This document shows positions 1 through 7,634 of a stretch of DNA of 30,886 nt, in pieces. Origin of the DNA: an uncultured Clostridia bacterium (lineage in GTDB: Bacteria; Bacillota; Clostridia; Oscillospirales; Acutalibacteraceae); the NCBI GenBank assembly GCA_947626485.1, contig CANQSG010000006.1, positions 1-30,886 on the forward strand, read 5' to 3'. The position numbers were made by a program, and so were the translations under genes. Position 1 is the first letter of the stretch; each line of letters begins with the position of its first letter. A model generated the notes under the pieces. It was not told where the DNA came from. It was given only the letters and a program-made list of their open reading frames with translations, and made no database searches.

Positions 1-481
1 GGGTTTTTTCGGTGCGGGCGATGATTTCGTTTTGCATTTCTTCGGCGAGGCGGGTGAAGTAGGCGGAGAAGCCGCTGACGCGCACGCGCAGGCTGCTGTA
101 TCGCTCCGGGTTTTTGCGGGCGTCGAGCAGCTCGGCGCGCGAGACGTGGTTGAGTTGGAGCATCAAGCCGCCGCTGCGGAAATAGCTTTCGATCAAGCGG
201 ACGGTTTTTTCAAAATTCTCGACGTTGTCGATGAGCGCCTCGTCGAACAGGACGTTCGTGACGACCGAGCCGCAGAGGGCGCCGTTTTCGTAGGCGACGG
301 ACAGCGAATGAAGCAGCGCGGTCAGCCCCTCGCGATCCCTGCCGTTAAACTGGCTGAGGCCGATGACAAAGGCGTCGCCCGCCTTGCGGCCGTCGGGCGT
401 CGCGCCGGTGCGCTCCCCGAACCAGACGTTGTGCGGCTGATAGCCCGTGTGGCTGCCGAACAGAATGCGGGAGCGAAAAAA
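1..481 (-). pseudogene. C-terminal fragment of a glycyl radical enzyme (pyruvate formate-lyase family), 5'-truncated
   Basis: The minus-strand frame from 481 to the window edge gives about 160 residues typical of the C-terminal third of PFL-like glycyl radical enzymes. It begins FGSHTGYQPHNVWFGERTGA, continues TPDGRKAGDAF, and carries the radical-site motif RVSGFSAYF near the end. The Gly that would hold the radical is encoded at 71-73. The family makes C-C, C-O or C-N bond changes using a radical installed by a radical-SAM activase. Everything N-terminal, including the active-site Cys loop, is missing: the frame meets a TGA at 482-484, has no plausible start codon, and a toxin-antitoxin terminator follows at once. 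I read it as a remnant left by a rearrangement. A stand-alone GrcA/YfiD-like repair protein was considered but lacks a start. The last few residues run off the window. The substrate class cannot be told from this part. Confidence 0.8.
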
Positions 482-532
482 TCAAAAATAAAGGGCGCGT
501 CACAAGACCGCTCGCAACCCGTCCGCCGGAAC

Positions 533-570
533 GCAAAAAGCCCCCCCTGAAAGCATTGCTCTCAGGGGGC
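533..570 (-). terminator. Rho-independent terminator of the toxin-antitoxin operon
   Basis: An inverted repeat (CCCCCTGA at 543-550 with TCAGGGGG at 562-569, plus an inner AGC/GCT) is followed in the minus direction by a short U-run (RNA CUUUUUGCG). It starts about 13 bp after the toxin stop codon. A very similar hairpin with the same flanking CCGCCGGAACGC sequence occurs near 28905-28955. Confidence 0.75.
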
Positions 571-582
571 GGTTCATTTCAC

Positions 583-912
583 TTAAAGATTGTTCTTTTG
601 AGTGCGCCTTTCGGCGATTTCATAGACTTCATCATCGGCTCTCACGCCGATTACAATGACAAGCATTTCCGATTCCGTGCGGATCAGCTTGTAAACAACG
701 CGGATTCCGGCGCCGCGCAGTTTGATTTTCAAAAGCCCGGACAGATCGTTGCCGTGTTTGTTGCCCAGCGGTTTTCCATAGCCGCCTTCCTGCGTCGGAA
801 GCGGATTTTCCAGCACTTTGTCAATCGCTTTCGCCACCATGAGCCGCTGATTCCCGGCAAGGTTTTTGAAATCCTTTGCGGCTTCCGGCAGATATTTCAG
901 CGTCCATTTCAT
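583..912 (-). CDS. RelE/ParE-superfamily toxin
   Basis: A 109-residue basic protein starting MKWTLKYLPEAAKDFKNL. Its features are those of the RelE/ParE fold: an N-terminal helical hairpin, a central KIKLRGAGIRVVYKL strand segment and a C-terminal strand/helix ending VYEIAERR. Family members are either ribosome-dependent mRNA interferases (RelE, YoeB) or gyrase poisons (ParE); the sequence does not decide which. The start at 912 is chosen because its ATG overlaps the antitoxin stop as ATGA, the usual translational coupling of such pairs. A longer upstream frame exists but would run through the antitoxin gene. The antitoxin gene is immediately upstream and the terminator at 533-570 closes the two-gene operon. 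Expected to be cytoplasmic and held inactive by the antitoxin. Confidence 0.85.
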   Translation of the reverse strand: MKWTLKYLPEAAKDFKNLAGNQRLMVAKAIDKVLENPLPTQEGGYGKPLGNKHGNDLSGLLKIKLRGAGIRVVYKLIRTESEMLVIVIGVRADDEVYEIAERRTQKNNL

Positions 913-1232
913 TCGATTTCCACCTCGCCGCAGCGATCGAGGTCTTCCTTTGTGATGCCAAGTTCGGCATAAAGCGCGTCGCCCGAAACGGTTTTTGCAG
1001 GGTCGAATTGTTCGATTCTCTGTGCTGCAATCGCCATCAGTCTCGCGTCGTTCACTTCGTCCATCAATCGGATATACTCCTCCGGGGAAAGCAGGACACA
1101 TTCCGCGGCATTGTTTTTCATCACCACTTTTGCGCCCGACCGTTTTACTTCTTCGAACACTTTTCCCGCCTGGCCTCTGTTAAACAGAGCGATTGAGATC
1201 GTATCTCTGATTGCACCCGTCACATTCGCCAC
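909..1232 (-). CDS. Phd/RelB-type antitoxin
   Basis: A 107-residue protein. The N-terminal part (IRDTISIALFNRGQAGKVFE) would hold the DNA-binding dimer domain. The middle (VKRSGAKVVMKNNAAECVLL followed by SPEEYIRLMDEV) matches the Phd/YefM pattern in which a short strand precedes a phrase about ignoring or blocking expression at a Ser-Pro-Glu-Glu-Tyr helix. The C-terminal acidic tail would bind the toxin. The start is the GTG at 1232, because GGAGGTGA lies directly upstream at the right spacing; translation further upstream would enter the promoter. The stop codon overlaps the toxin start. Antitoxins of this class normally repress their own promoter, here the strong one at 1254-1282. Confidence 0.8.
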   Translation of the reverse strand: MANVTGAIRDTISIALFNRGQAGKVFEEVKRSGAKVVMKNNAAECVLLSPEEYIRLMDEVNDARLMAIAAQRIEQFDPAKTVSGDALYAELGITKEDLDRCGEVEIE

Positions 1233-1253
1233 GATTCTCACCTCCGTACCTTC

Positions 1254-1282
1254 AGTATAGCAGGTTGCCCGCCGGATGTCAA
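1254..1282 (-). promoter_or_regulatory. Sigma-70 promoter of the toxin-antitoxin operon
   Basis: On the minus strand, TTGACA (1277-1282) and TATACT (1254-1259) are separated by exactly 17 bp. The predicted start of transcription is about 1247, giving a very short leader into the GGAGG site of the antitoxin. The near-consensus boxes fit a promoter that is autorepressed by the antitoxin complex. Confidence 0.8.
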
Positions 1283-1480
1283 TAGATATAGCGATAAATT
1301 TACTGATATTTTGCAAGCCAATTTATCAATTACAGTATATGCACTTTCCTGCTCAAAGATACCGTTTTCACGCCAAATATTTTCCGGTGTTTTACAATTT
1401 CAAACCCGGTGCTTTCTGAATCCATTGTCAATTTATCGCACGTTTGTTTTGCGCCGTTTATCCCGGTACTTTATCGAGGA
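1283..1480. other. AT-rich intergenic stretch
   Basis: About 200 bp between the toxin-antitoxin promoter and the 3' end of the long minus-strand operon. It is clearly more AT-rich than the flanking genes. I see no convincing open frame, RNA gene or strong terminator hairpin, so the end of the large operon is not marked by an obvious intrinsic terminator. Confidence 0.5.
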
Positions 1481-3127
1481 TTACAAAACGGTATTGTTCT
1501 CTGATTTGACGTCGTCGCAGTGGAAGAGCACCGTTTGGGAGCAGTATTCCGGCGGGCGGTTCGCTTTGTCGTGGCAGCAATTCACAAAGGCGTTGTCGGT
1601 GATCTCGATTTTCGATACCGCGTCGGCAAAGATCGCCGGATCCTTTAGATGGATAAAGGTATTGCCGCTTATTTTGACCGTTCCGTGAACCTGATTGCGT
1701 TCTGTTTTGCCGGCGCACAAATTGTTATGGTCGACGCCGATCACCACGCCGCAGCCGCGCAGGCGGTTAAAGTTGACGCCGCAGCCGTCGAACACGTTGT
1801 TCCGGATGACGGCGTTTTGGACGGGACCCAGCTCGTTCCAGCGCGAAATATCGCAGCAGAGCATCAACCCTGCGGAGGCGGTGCGCGAAAATCTGCAATG
1901 TTCCACCGTGACGTTTTCGGTTTGCAGCAAAAAGCCCGTCGCCCTGCTGCCCGTAACCGAACAGTTCCGGATGGAGACTTCGGCGTTGTATGCCGCATTT
2001 GCGAGCTTTGCGCCCGCGAAAAGCCGCCCTTTCAGATTGCGAATCTTCGCGATATTATAGCCGTCCTGCGTCTTGAATTCTTCGACCTCAAAGCTGCCGA
2101 TGCGCTGCAACGTGGTTTCATCATACAGATAGATGATGTCGCCCTTTTGCGCCCACTCGTCCGGCAAAAGACCGCGCGGCGGCTCGCTTAAAGGGTGGGT
2201 CGGCAGGCGCATCCCGATCTTTACAACGCCGTTTTCTTCCGAAAACACCGTCCCCGCCGAGCTGTGGATATTCAGCGCGTCGTCGCCCATATTGTAAAAA
2301 TGGCAGTTTTCGAGCACCAACTTGCCGGTAAGCCCCTTGATATGGAGCCCGTCCGTGCAGGAGGTGTACGGCTGCGCGGAATTGACGGGGGTGTGCACAT
2401 TAAAACGCCGGAAGGTAAAATCGCTGCTTCTCGGGTAGACGCCGCAGCAATGTCCCGCCGTGCTCTCGATCGTAATATCTTCTAACAGAATCCGATTGCA
2501 GGCCTTGAATACAAAGGGCGGCTTGGAATACAGCGCATGCCTAAGACAGATCAGCTCGCCGACGGAGATATTTCCCAGCGTGTAGGCGACCGTATGCCCC
2601 AGCGAAATTCTCAAATGCCGCTCCCCGAGCATTTCGTACGGGTAGGAATTCGTGTCGGTCAGACCCATGTGAAAATTCGGCGAATAATTCTCGTTCATAC
2701 TGTCGAGCCCGAATATTTTTTCGTTGCCCGCAAATGCAAAATCATCGTCGACCTTTACATCAAAGGCGTTGTCTTCCGGATGAATTGCCGTGACCCTCGC
2801 GGCGACGTTCGTCGGCCGGTTTGTCGTAAAGGCGAGCCCGACGATATTGCAATCGTCGCACCGGTCGAAATAAAATCCGCCGCAGCAGCCGTATTTCACG
2901 GTGACGTCGATCGCGGAAATGATCCGCGCGCCGTAGCCGATCAGATCGACGTTTTTTAATCCCGCGATCTCGATTCTCGATCGAATGAAATAATCGCCCG
3001 GCGCGAACAGAATGGCCGCGTTTTCCTTCTGTTCGGATAAAAGCGCCGTGATCTTGCCCGAAACGTCCTCGTTCGTGTCGGGCAGGATCCCGACGTCTTT
3101 TGCAAATACAATCTTTTTTTCGCTCAT
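1481..3127 (-). CDS. Cytoplasmic right-handed beta-helix glycosidase, GH110-like
   Basis: A 548-residue protein without signal peptide or membrane segment. From about residue 55 onward it shows beta-helix rungs (NVDLIGYGARI, NRILLEDITIES, GKLVLENCHFYN, VSIRNCSVTGS, AVIRNNVFDGC, KIEITDNAFVN). The stretch CTDGLH ... MGDDALNIH places Asp259, Asp282 and Asp283 at the same relative spacing (23 and 24 residues) that I recall for the catalytic acid and base Asp residues of characterised GH110 alpha-1,3-galactosidases, which are inverting exo-enzymes. The expected role is cytoplasmic trimming of imported oligosaccharides with terminal alpha-linked galactose or a related sugar. Start 3127 has AAAGGA 7 bases upstream. 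It is the last gene of the minus-strand cluster and is separated from the previous one by 185 bp with a strong hairpin. Alternatives are another beta-helix lyase or epimerase. The fold is firm; the family is a good but unproved match. Confidence 0.7.
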   Translation of the reverse strand: MSEKKIVFAKDVGILPDTNEDVSGKITALLSEQKENAAILFAPGDYFIRSRIEIAGLKNVDLIGYGARIISAIDVTVKYGCCGGFYFDRCDDCNIVGLAFTTNRPTNVAARVTAIHPEDNAFDVKVDDDFAFAGNEKIFGLDSMNENYSPNFHMGLTDTNSYPYEMLGERHLRISLGHTVAYTLGNISVGELICLRHALYSKPPFVFKACNRILLEDITIESTAGHCCGVYPRSSDFTFRRFNVHTPVNSAQPYTSCTDGLHIKGLTGKLVLENCHFYNMGDDALNIHSSAGTVFSEENGVVKIGMRLPTHPLSEPPRGLLPDEWAQKGDIIYLYDETTLQRIGSFEVEEFKTQDGYNIAKIRNLKGRLFAGAKLANAAYNAEVSIRNCSVTGSRATGFLLQTENVTVEHCRFSRTASAGLMLCCDISRWNELGPVQNAVIRNNVFDGCGVNFNRLRGCGVVIGVDHNNLCAGKTERNQVHGTVKISGNTFIHLKDPAIFADAVSKIEITDNAFVNCCHDKANRPPEYCSQTVLFHCDDVKSENNTVL

Positions 3128-3155
3128 AAATAAGTCCTTTAGAACCCCTTTGGGA

Positions 3156-3190
3156 ATCAGGCAAAGCCGCGCGATACGGCTTTGCCTGAT
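3156..3190. other. Perfect 14-bp stem-loop in the gap before the beta-helix gene
   Basis: ATCAGGCAAAGCCG at 3156-3169 is perfectly complementary to 3177-3190, with a 7-base loop. It lies between the dockerin gene stop (3313) and the beta-helix start (3127). No U-run follows in the minus direction, so it is not a classical terminator for this operon. It could reduce read-through or protect the upstream mRNA. The remaining gap (3191-3312) holds no gene that I can support. Confidence 0.6.
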
Positions 3191-3312
3191 GCTCTTAATT
3201 CATTTCATTTTTTGTCGTGACCGTCTTGGCGGCCGGCGGGAAAAGGTCTGTGAGCAAGCCCTGCTTTTGACCGATTTTCCCTTTGAATTCGATTTCAGCC
3301 GCCGAATCCTTA

Positions 3313-5661
3313 TCAGTCCCGAACCCCCAAAAGACGACTTCTCAGGCAAGCCAAATCTACGTCGTTTTCGTTGTTATCGTCGTTCAGGTCGTAGATCTCG
3401 TCGCTGCTGTGGGAGGAAAGGTCGTTGTCCATGCGGACGAAGTCGAGGATATCCACTTCCTCGTCGCGGTTGACGTCGCCGTATTTCGGGGTCTTTACGG
3501 TGACCTCATCGCTGTAATCCTCGGACGCGCAGTATCTTCCGTCGTCCGCCCATTTCGCGACGACGGTGTAAACGGTATCCTCTTTCAGCCCTGTGATCAC
3601 GTTGCCCTCTGCCGCCTGATAGCTGCCGTCCTCGGATTTGAGATAATAGGTCGCGAATTTATCGTCGGCCATTTTGATCCGATTGTAGTAGCTGTTTTCC
3701 ACAGTAGGCGTGCGCGCAAAATCCGCAATGCCCGGGATCGTCTTGTAAACGGTAAGCGCGTCTACGTAGATAATATGGTTCCAGTTCACCGCGCCGCCGG
3801 CGTCGTAAACGTTATTGATATAGAACACAAGATACTTGTATTCGTTAAAATCCAGGTCGATCCCGGCGGTTTTAAAGGTGGCTTTTACCGTCCCTCTTTG
3901 CGCCGCATCGGAAAACACGGGAACCATCGCCATATCCTTGTCGAGCAAAACGCCGTTTTCCAGATGATTGAAATATTTATCATTCCCATCTTTGGGCACG
4001 TAATCGTCCGGCTTCTCCGGGAAGGCATACGCGGAGATATAGCAGCCGCTCACGTTCGCCGCCGCTTGCAATACGGCGGTGTACTCGGCGTTTCCTTCTA
4101 ATGCGAAGTCTTGCAGCTGCAAAACGAAGTTGTTGCCCGATCTCTTGTATGCGCCCGTGTTCGAACCGGTTTCGGCGCTTGCGTAGACGCGTTCCCTCGA
4201 GCCTTCGTCGGTGAAGAAGTATTCATCTACCCATTCATCCGCGCTTGCCTTGAGCGCTAAGCTCGTCACGTATACGTTGGCGGCCGTGGTTGAGGTCTGG
4301 AAGTTCAGGGCGACCCGGATCACGTCGTTTGCGGGGATATCCGCTTCGGGCGTAAAGGTGAAGCTGTGAACGGTGTTTTCCGTCGGAAGTCTGCCGATTT
4401 GTCTGTGCACAAGCTCTTTTGCGGGGCCGTCTGCCGTGCAGCCGAAGTTTTTGGCGGCGTCAACGCTCGGCGGCGAGCTTGCGTTCGCAACATAATTTGT
4501 AAATTTGGCGGTGGTAAGTGTATCGGCCGTGCTTGTCATGATCCACGTGTTATTCGACCAGGCGGTGCTGCCGTTTGTCCGCAGATCGCCGTACATGCCC
4601 AGCTCGAGCGTGTATTCCACGCCCGCGCACAGGGTCTGATCCAGCTTTAAAGCAAGGTTGGTCGTCGAAAAATAGGTCGTAGACGACGAATTGGTGCCGA
4701 GCGCCAGCTTCAACACGCCGTTTTCCACGGTGCGAACGATGGGGGAATTGTGATCGTCGTGCCAATATTTATAGCCTAAATAAAGATCGGATTTGCTGTT
4801 AATCACGCTGACCTTGTCCGCGGCTGTTTCTGCATCGGAAAACGGTTGATCGAACACCCAGGACTGAATCTTAAAGTTGCCGTCGGCGTCCTTTTTCAAG
4901 AGATCGGAGGGAACCGCGCCGTCGCTTTCCAGCGCGAGGCTCGTCACGTAAATGGTTTTCACGGAATTTGCGGTTATGTTTCTCGTATTGAGCGCCACTC
5001 GGATGTAATTGCCTGCCGCAATATCTTCTGCGGGCGTAAATTTAAAGCCGTGCACGTTCGTTTCATCGACCGGAAGCGTGCCGATTTGCTCCACCACAAG
5101 CTTTTTGGCGGGGCCGCCTTCGAAACAGCCGAAGTTGTTTTCGCTGTCCACGCTCGGGCCGGCTTTGTTTGCAATATAAGGCGTAAACCCGACCGTGTTC
5201 AGCGTCGCTTTATCGCTGTACATGATCCAGGCCTTGTGCGCCCAGATTTTGTCGGGGCTGTAAATGCCGAGATTCAGGGTGTATTCCTGCCCCGATTTTA
5301 AGGTTCTGTCCAGCCGAAACGCGAGGTTTGTCGTGGAATAATACGCATTGCTGCCGGTGTAATTCGACGATGTTTTCACCTCGATTTTCAAAACACCGTC
5401 TTGGATCGTGCGGGCAGTCGGCGCGGCGGTGTCGTCGTGCCAGCCTTTGTTGGCGATCGCAATTTCATCGCCGTTTAAGAATGTCACTTGATCTTTGTTC
5501 AGATATTCGGCAGCGTATTCCTCCTGAAATTTCCACTCCTGCACGGTATACCTGCCTTTTACGACGGTTTGATCGGCATAGGCCGACGGCACCGTTACCA
5601 GGGAAAGCAGCACGGTAATGCTCAGCAGCAGTCCCAGGCTCTTTTGGAATGTTTTCCTCAT
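3313..5661 (-). CDS. Secreted carbohydrate-binding-like protein with internal duplication and C-terminal dockerin
   Basis: A 782-residue secreted protein. Residues 1-29 are a signal peptide (hydrophobic core, cleavage near AYA-DQ). Residues 43-246 and 268-472 are a tandem duplication of a beta-rich domain: both copies share YxSTTNLA, a Trp-Ile-Met motif, PSVDxxxNFGC, GPAKxLV and a FKFTP/FTFTP segment. A third beta-sandwich-like region spans about 480-650, a fibronectin-like stretch about 655-725, and residues 727-782 are a dockerin-like pair of calcium loops (GDVNRDEEVDILDF and DLNDDNNENDVDLACL). No catalytic signature was recognised, so a sugar-binding or structural part of a surface complex is most likely. 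Start 5661 is chosen for its GGAGGT site and signal peptide over a longer upstream frame with neither. A 96-bp gap separates it from the permease gene. The putative cohesin partner is the 1585-residue protein of the same cluster. Confidence 0.75.
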   Translation of the reverse strand: MRKTFQKSLGLLLSITVLLSLVTVPSAYADQTVVKGRYTVQEWKFQEEYAAEYLNKDQVTFLNGDEIAIANKGWHDDTAAPTARTIQDGVLKIEVKTSSNYTGSNAYYSTTNLAFRLDRTLKSGQEYTLNLGIYSPDKIWAHKAWIMYSDKATLNTVGFTPYIANKAGPSVDSENNFGCFEGGPAKKLVVEQIGTLPVDETNVHGFKFTPAEDIAAGNYIRVALNTRNITANSVKTIYVTSLALESDGAVPSDLLKKDADGNFKIQSWVFDQPFSDAETAADKVSVINSKSDLYLGYKYWHDDHNSPIVRTVENGVLKLALGTNSSSTTYFSTTNLALKLDQTLCAGVEYTLELGMYGDLRTNGSTAWSNNTWIMTSTADTLTTAKFTNYVANASSPPSVDAAKNFGCTADGPAKELVHRQIGRLPTENTVHSFTFTPEADIPANDVIRVALNFQTSTTAANVYVTSLALKASADEWVDEYFFTDEGSRERVYASAETGSNTGAYKRSGNNFVLQLQDFALEGNAEYTAVLQAAANVSGCYISAYAFPEKPDDYVPKDGNDKYFNHLENGVLLDKDMAMVPVFSDAAQRGTVKATFKTAGIDLDFNEYKYLVFYINNVYDAGGAVNWNHIIYVDALTVYKTIPGIADFARTPTVENSYYNRIKMADDKFATYYLKSEDGSYQAAEGNVITGLKEDTVYTVVAKWADDGRYCASEDYSDEVTVKTPKYGDVNRDEEVDILDFVRMDNDLSSHSSDEIYDLNDDNNENDVDLACLRSRLLGVRD

Positions 5662-5757
5662 GTTGTTTACCTCCGTTTTCAAAATTGATGTGAGCCCTGT
5701 AACAGAAGATATGGGAATCAAGCCCCCTTTCAGATTTTTCAACCCTCGATCGCAAGA

Positions 5758-6717
5758 TCAGCCTACGATACCGACGCGGTCAATGCTTGCAATAAATTTG
5801 CGTTGGAGCAAAAGATAGAGAAGGATGACGGGCAGGATATAAAGAAGACACGCCGCCATGCTGTAGGTCAGCGAATCGCTGCCGTAACCGGACATGTTGA
5901 AAATGCTCGACGCCAGCTTGGAAAGGGAAACCGAAAGCGGCTGATTATCGTCGAGATAAAGGATGGAGAGATAATAGTCATTCCAATGCCAGACCACCGA
6001 AAAGATCGAGACGGTCAAAAAGGCGACGCCGGACGAGGGCAAAACCACCCGCAGAAAGGTCGTAAACGCGTTCGCGCCGTCAATATACGCCGCTTCCTCC
6101 AGCTCCTTCGGCAGACCCTTGAAAAACTGGTGGTAAATGAAGATAAAGAGCCCCGAGCGCAGCCCCACGCCGAAAAGCGACGGCAGCCAGAAAACCATGC
6201 CGGAATTCAGAAGATTCGGCCGGATATCGTGCCCGATCAGCTTCCCGATCCCGTTTAAGATGCCGAAGAGGTCGAAATACGCGTAGTCGAGCGACATCGA
6301 GACCGCCGTCATCTGCGGCGGCACCAGAATCATCAAAATGACGATTGCGAAAAAGATTTTTTTGCCCTTAAAATTGTACCGCGCAAAGCCGTATGCCGCG
6401 ACGGAGCAGGTAAAGACCTCGATCAATCCGCTGACGATCTGCACGCTCACCGTATTGAGAAGCGCCTTTAAATAATCGAGCGCCTCGAACGTCACCTTGA
6501 AATTCGCCAGCGTAAAGGTCTTCGGCACCCAGACAACGCTCGCGTCGGTTACCTCCTCGGGCGCCCGGAAGGCGTAGCTGCACATATAGATCAGCTGGAT
6601 CAGCACGACGTATCCGATCGCGATCAAAAACGCGTAACGCATCACCGAAACGAGCGCGGCGGCGGCTTTGCGTTTGAGCTGATACCGGGTTTTCGGCGTC
6701 ACTTCGAATTTTTTCAT
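5758..6717 (-). CDS. Carbohydrate ABC transporter permease, MalG-like (CUT1), second pair
   Basis: A 319-residue inner-membrane protein with about six hydrophobic segments (first around residues 27-50, last around 290-308). The EAA loop, which docks the ATPase, reads LPKELEEAAYIDGANAFTTF followed by LRVVLP, the usual MalG-type form. A longer than usual N-terminal basic tail precedes the first segment. The start at 6717 follows AAGGGGG. It lies 11 bp after its partner permease, and the two form the membrane channel of an importer. No ATPase gene is nearby. The cognate binding protein is uncertain: either the lipoprotein at 23558-25015 or the adjacent DUF5696-like lipoprotein. Confidence 0.92.
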   Translation of the reverse strand: MKKFEVTPKTRYQLKRKAAAALVSVMRYAFLIAIGYVVLIQLIYMCSYAFRAPEEVTDASVVWVPKTFTLANFKVTFEALDYLKALLNTVSVQIVSGLIEVFTCSVAAYGFARYNFKGKKIFFAIVILMILVPPQMTAVSMSLDYAYFDLFGILNGIGKLIGHDIRPNLLNSGMVFWLPSLFGVGLRSGLFIFIYHQFFKGLPKELEEAAYIDGANAFTTFLRVVLPSSGVAFLTVSIFSVVWHWNDYYLSILYLDDNQPLSVSLSKLASSIFNMSGYGSDSLTYSMAACLLYILPVILLYLLLQRKFIASIDRVGIVG

Positions 6718-6728
6718 ACCGATCCCCC

Positions 6729-7631
6729 TTATTGCCAGCGTTTCAGGCAGGTGCGGTGGAACAGAACGAACAAGAGCGCCGTGATCCCGCCGACGACCGC
6801 AAAATAAAGCCAGAGCATCGCCGAGCTGATGTCATAAATCTGTTGGTCGAGCAAGACCTTATAGGCCTGCGTTATGACCTTGTTGTTTGTGCTCACGCAA
6901 AAATCGACCACCGTATATACAACCACAAGCACCAACGACGTGCCGAGCATGGGGACGGTGATATACCAGAATTCCTCCCATTTCGAGGCGCCCTCGACCT
7001 TCGAGACCTCGTAAAGCTGCTCGGGTATGGATTGCAGCCCCGAAATAAACAGCACGATCTGCACGCCGCATTGCCAGACGAGGTCGAAGATCTGATTGAC
7101 GTATCCGAAGACGAGATTTGTCGTTTCGGCCGGGATCCCCATTTGCGAAAAAATGCTCTCAAAATCGACAAGGCCGTTCAGATAGGCGCTTTGCGCCGCG
7201 CCGCTCAACGCCTCGACCGACGAGCTGTTCCCCAAAAACCGCATCACGACGCTGTTGATGATAATGACCGGGATAAAATACAGCGAGCGGAAAAAGCTCC
7301 TGCCCTTGAATCTGGAATTCAGCACCACCGCGACGATAAAGCTCAAAATCAGGATGATCGGGATTTGATAGGAAAATTCGGTCAGGCTGTCCAGCAGATT
7401 GTTGAGATACTCGGGCGATTCAAACAGCGCGTATTTGTAATTGTCGAGCCCGGCGAATTTCATGTGAAAGCCGCCGAGGTCTACCGAGACCTTGGCGAAG
7501 GAGAAGGCGACCGTTTGCAGCAGCGGCCGGATAAAGAACAGGCAAACGCCGATCAGCCACGGCAGGATGAACAGAAAGCCGTTTCGGCTGTGCCTGCTTT
7601 CGATCGAACGGCTTTTCCGAACCGTTTTCAT
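6729..7631 (-). CDS. Sugar ABC transporter permease, MalF-like (CUT1), second pair
   Basis: A 300-residue permease with an N-terminal basic tail, a first membrane segment at about 19-40 (FLFILPWLIGVCLFFI) and roughly five more. The EAA loop is IPEQLYEVSKVEGASKWEEF followed by WYITVPML, typical of the MalF-type subunit. A short periplasm-side insert follows RFLGNSSSVEAL, longer than in the other pair of this window. It begins 3 bp after the stop of the DUF5696-like gene and is 11 bp from its MalG-like partner, so co-translation is likely. Transport substrate is probably an oligosaccharide from the glycan targeted by the cluster. Confidence 0.9.
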   Translation of the reverse strand: MKTVRKSRSIESRHSRNGFLFILPWLIGVCLFFIRPLLQTVAFSFAKVSVDLGGFHMKFAGLDNYKYALFESPEYLNNLLDSLTEFSYQIPIILILSFIVAVVLNSRFKGRSFFRSLYFIPVIIINSVVMRFLGNSSSVEALSGAAQSAYLNGLVDFESIFSQMGIPAETTNLVFGYVNQIFDLVWQCGVQIVLFISGLQSIPEQLYEVSKVEGASKWEEFWYITVPMLGTSLVLVVVYTVVDFCVSTNNKVITQAYKVLLDQQIYDISSAMLWLYFAVVGGITALLFVLFHRTCLKRWQ

Positions 7632-7634
7632 GCC

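Noticed and set aside
1..481. Stand-alone GrcA/YfiD-like glycyl radical cofactor
   Set aside because: Length would fit, but the frame has a stop at 482-484, no usable start codon and no ribosome site, so a truncated enzyme is the simpler reading.
32..550. 172-codon plus-strand open frame at the left edge
   Set aside because: It is antisense to the recognisable glycyl radical enzyme fragment and its protein has no family likeness.
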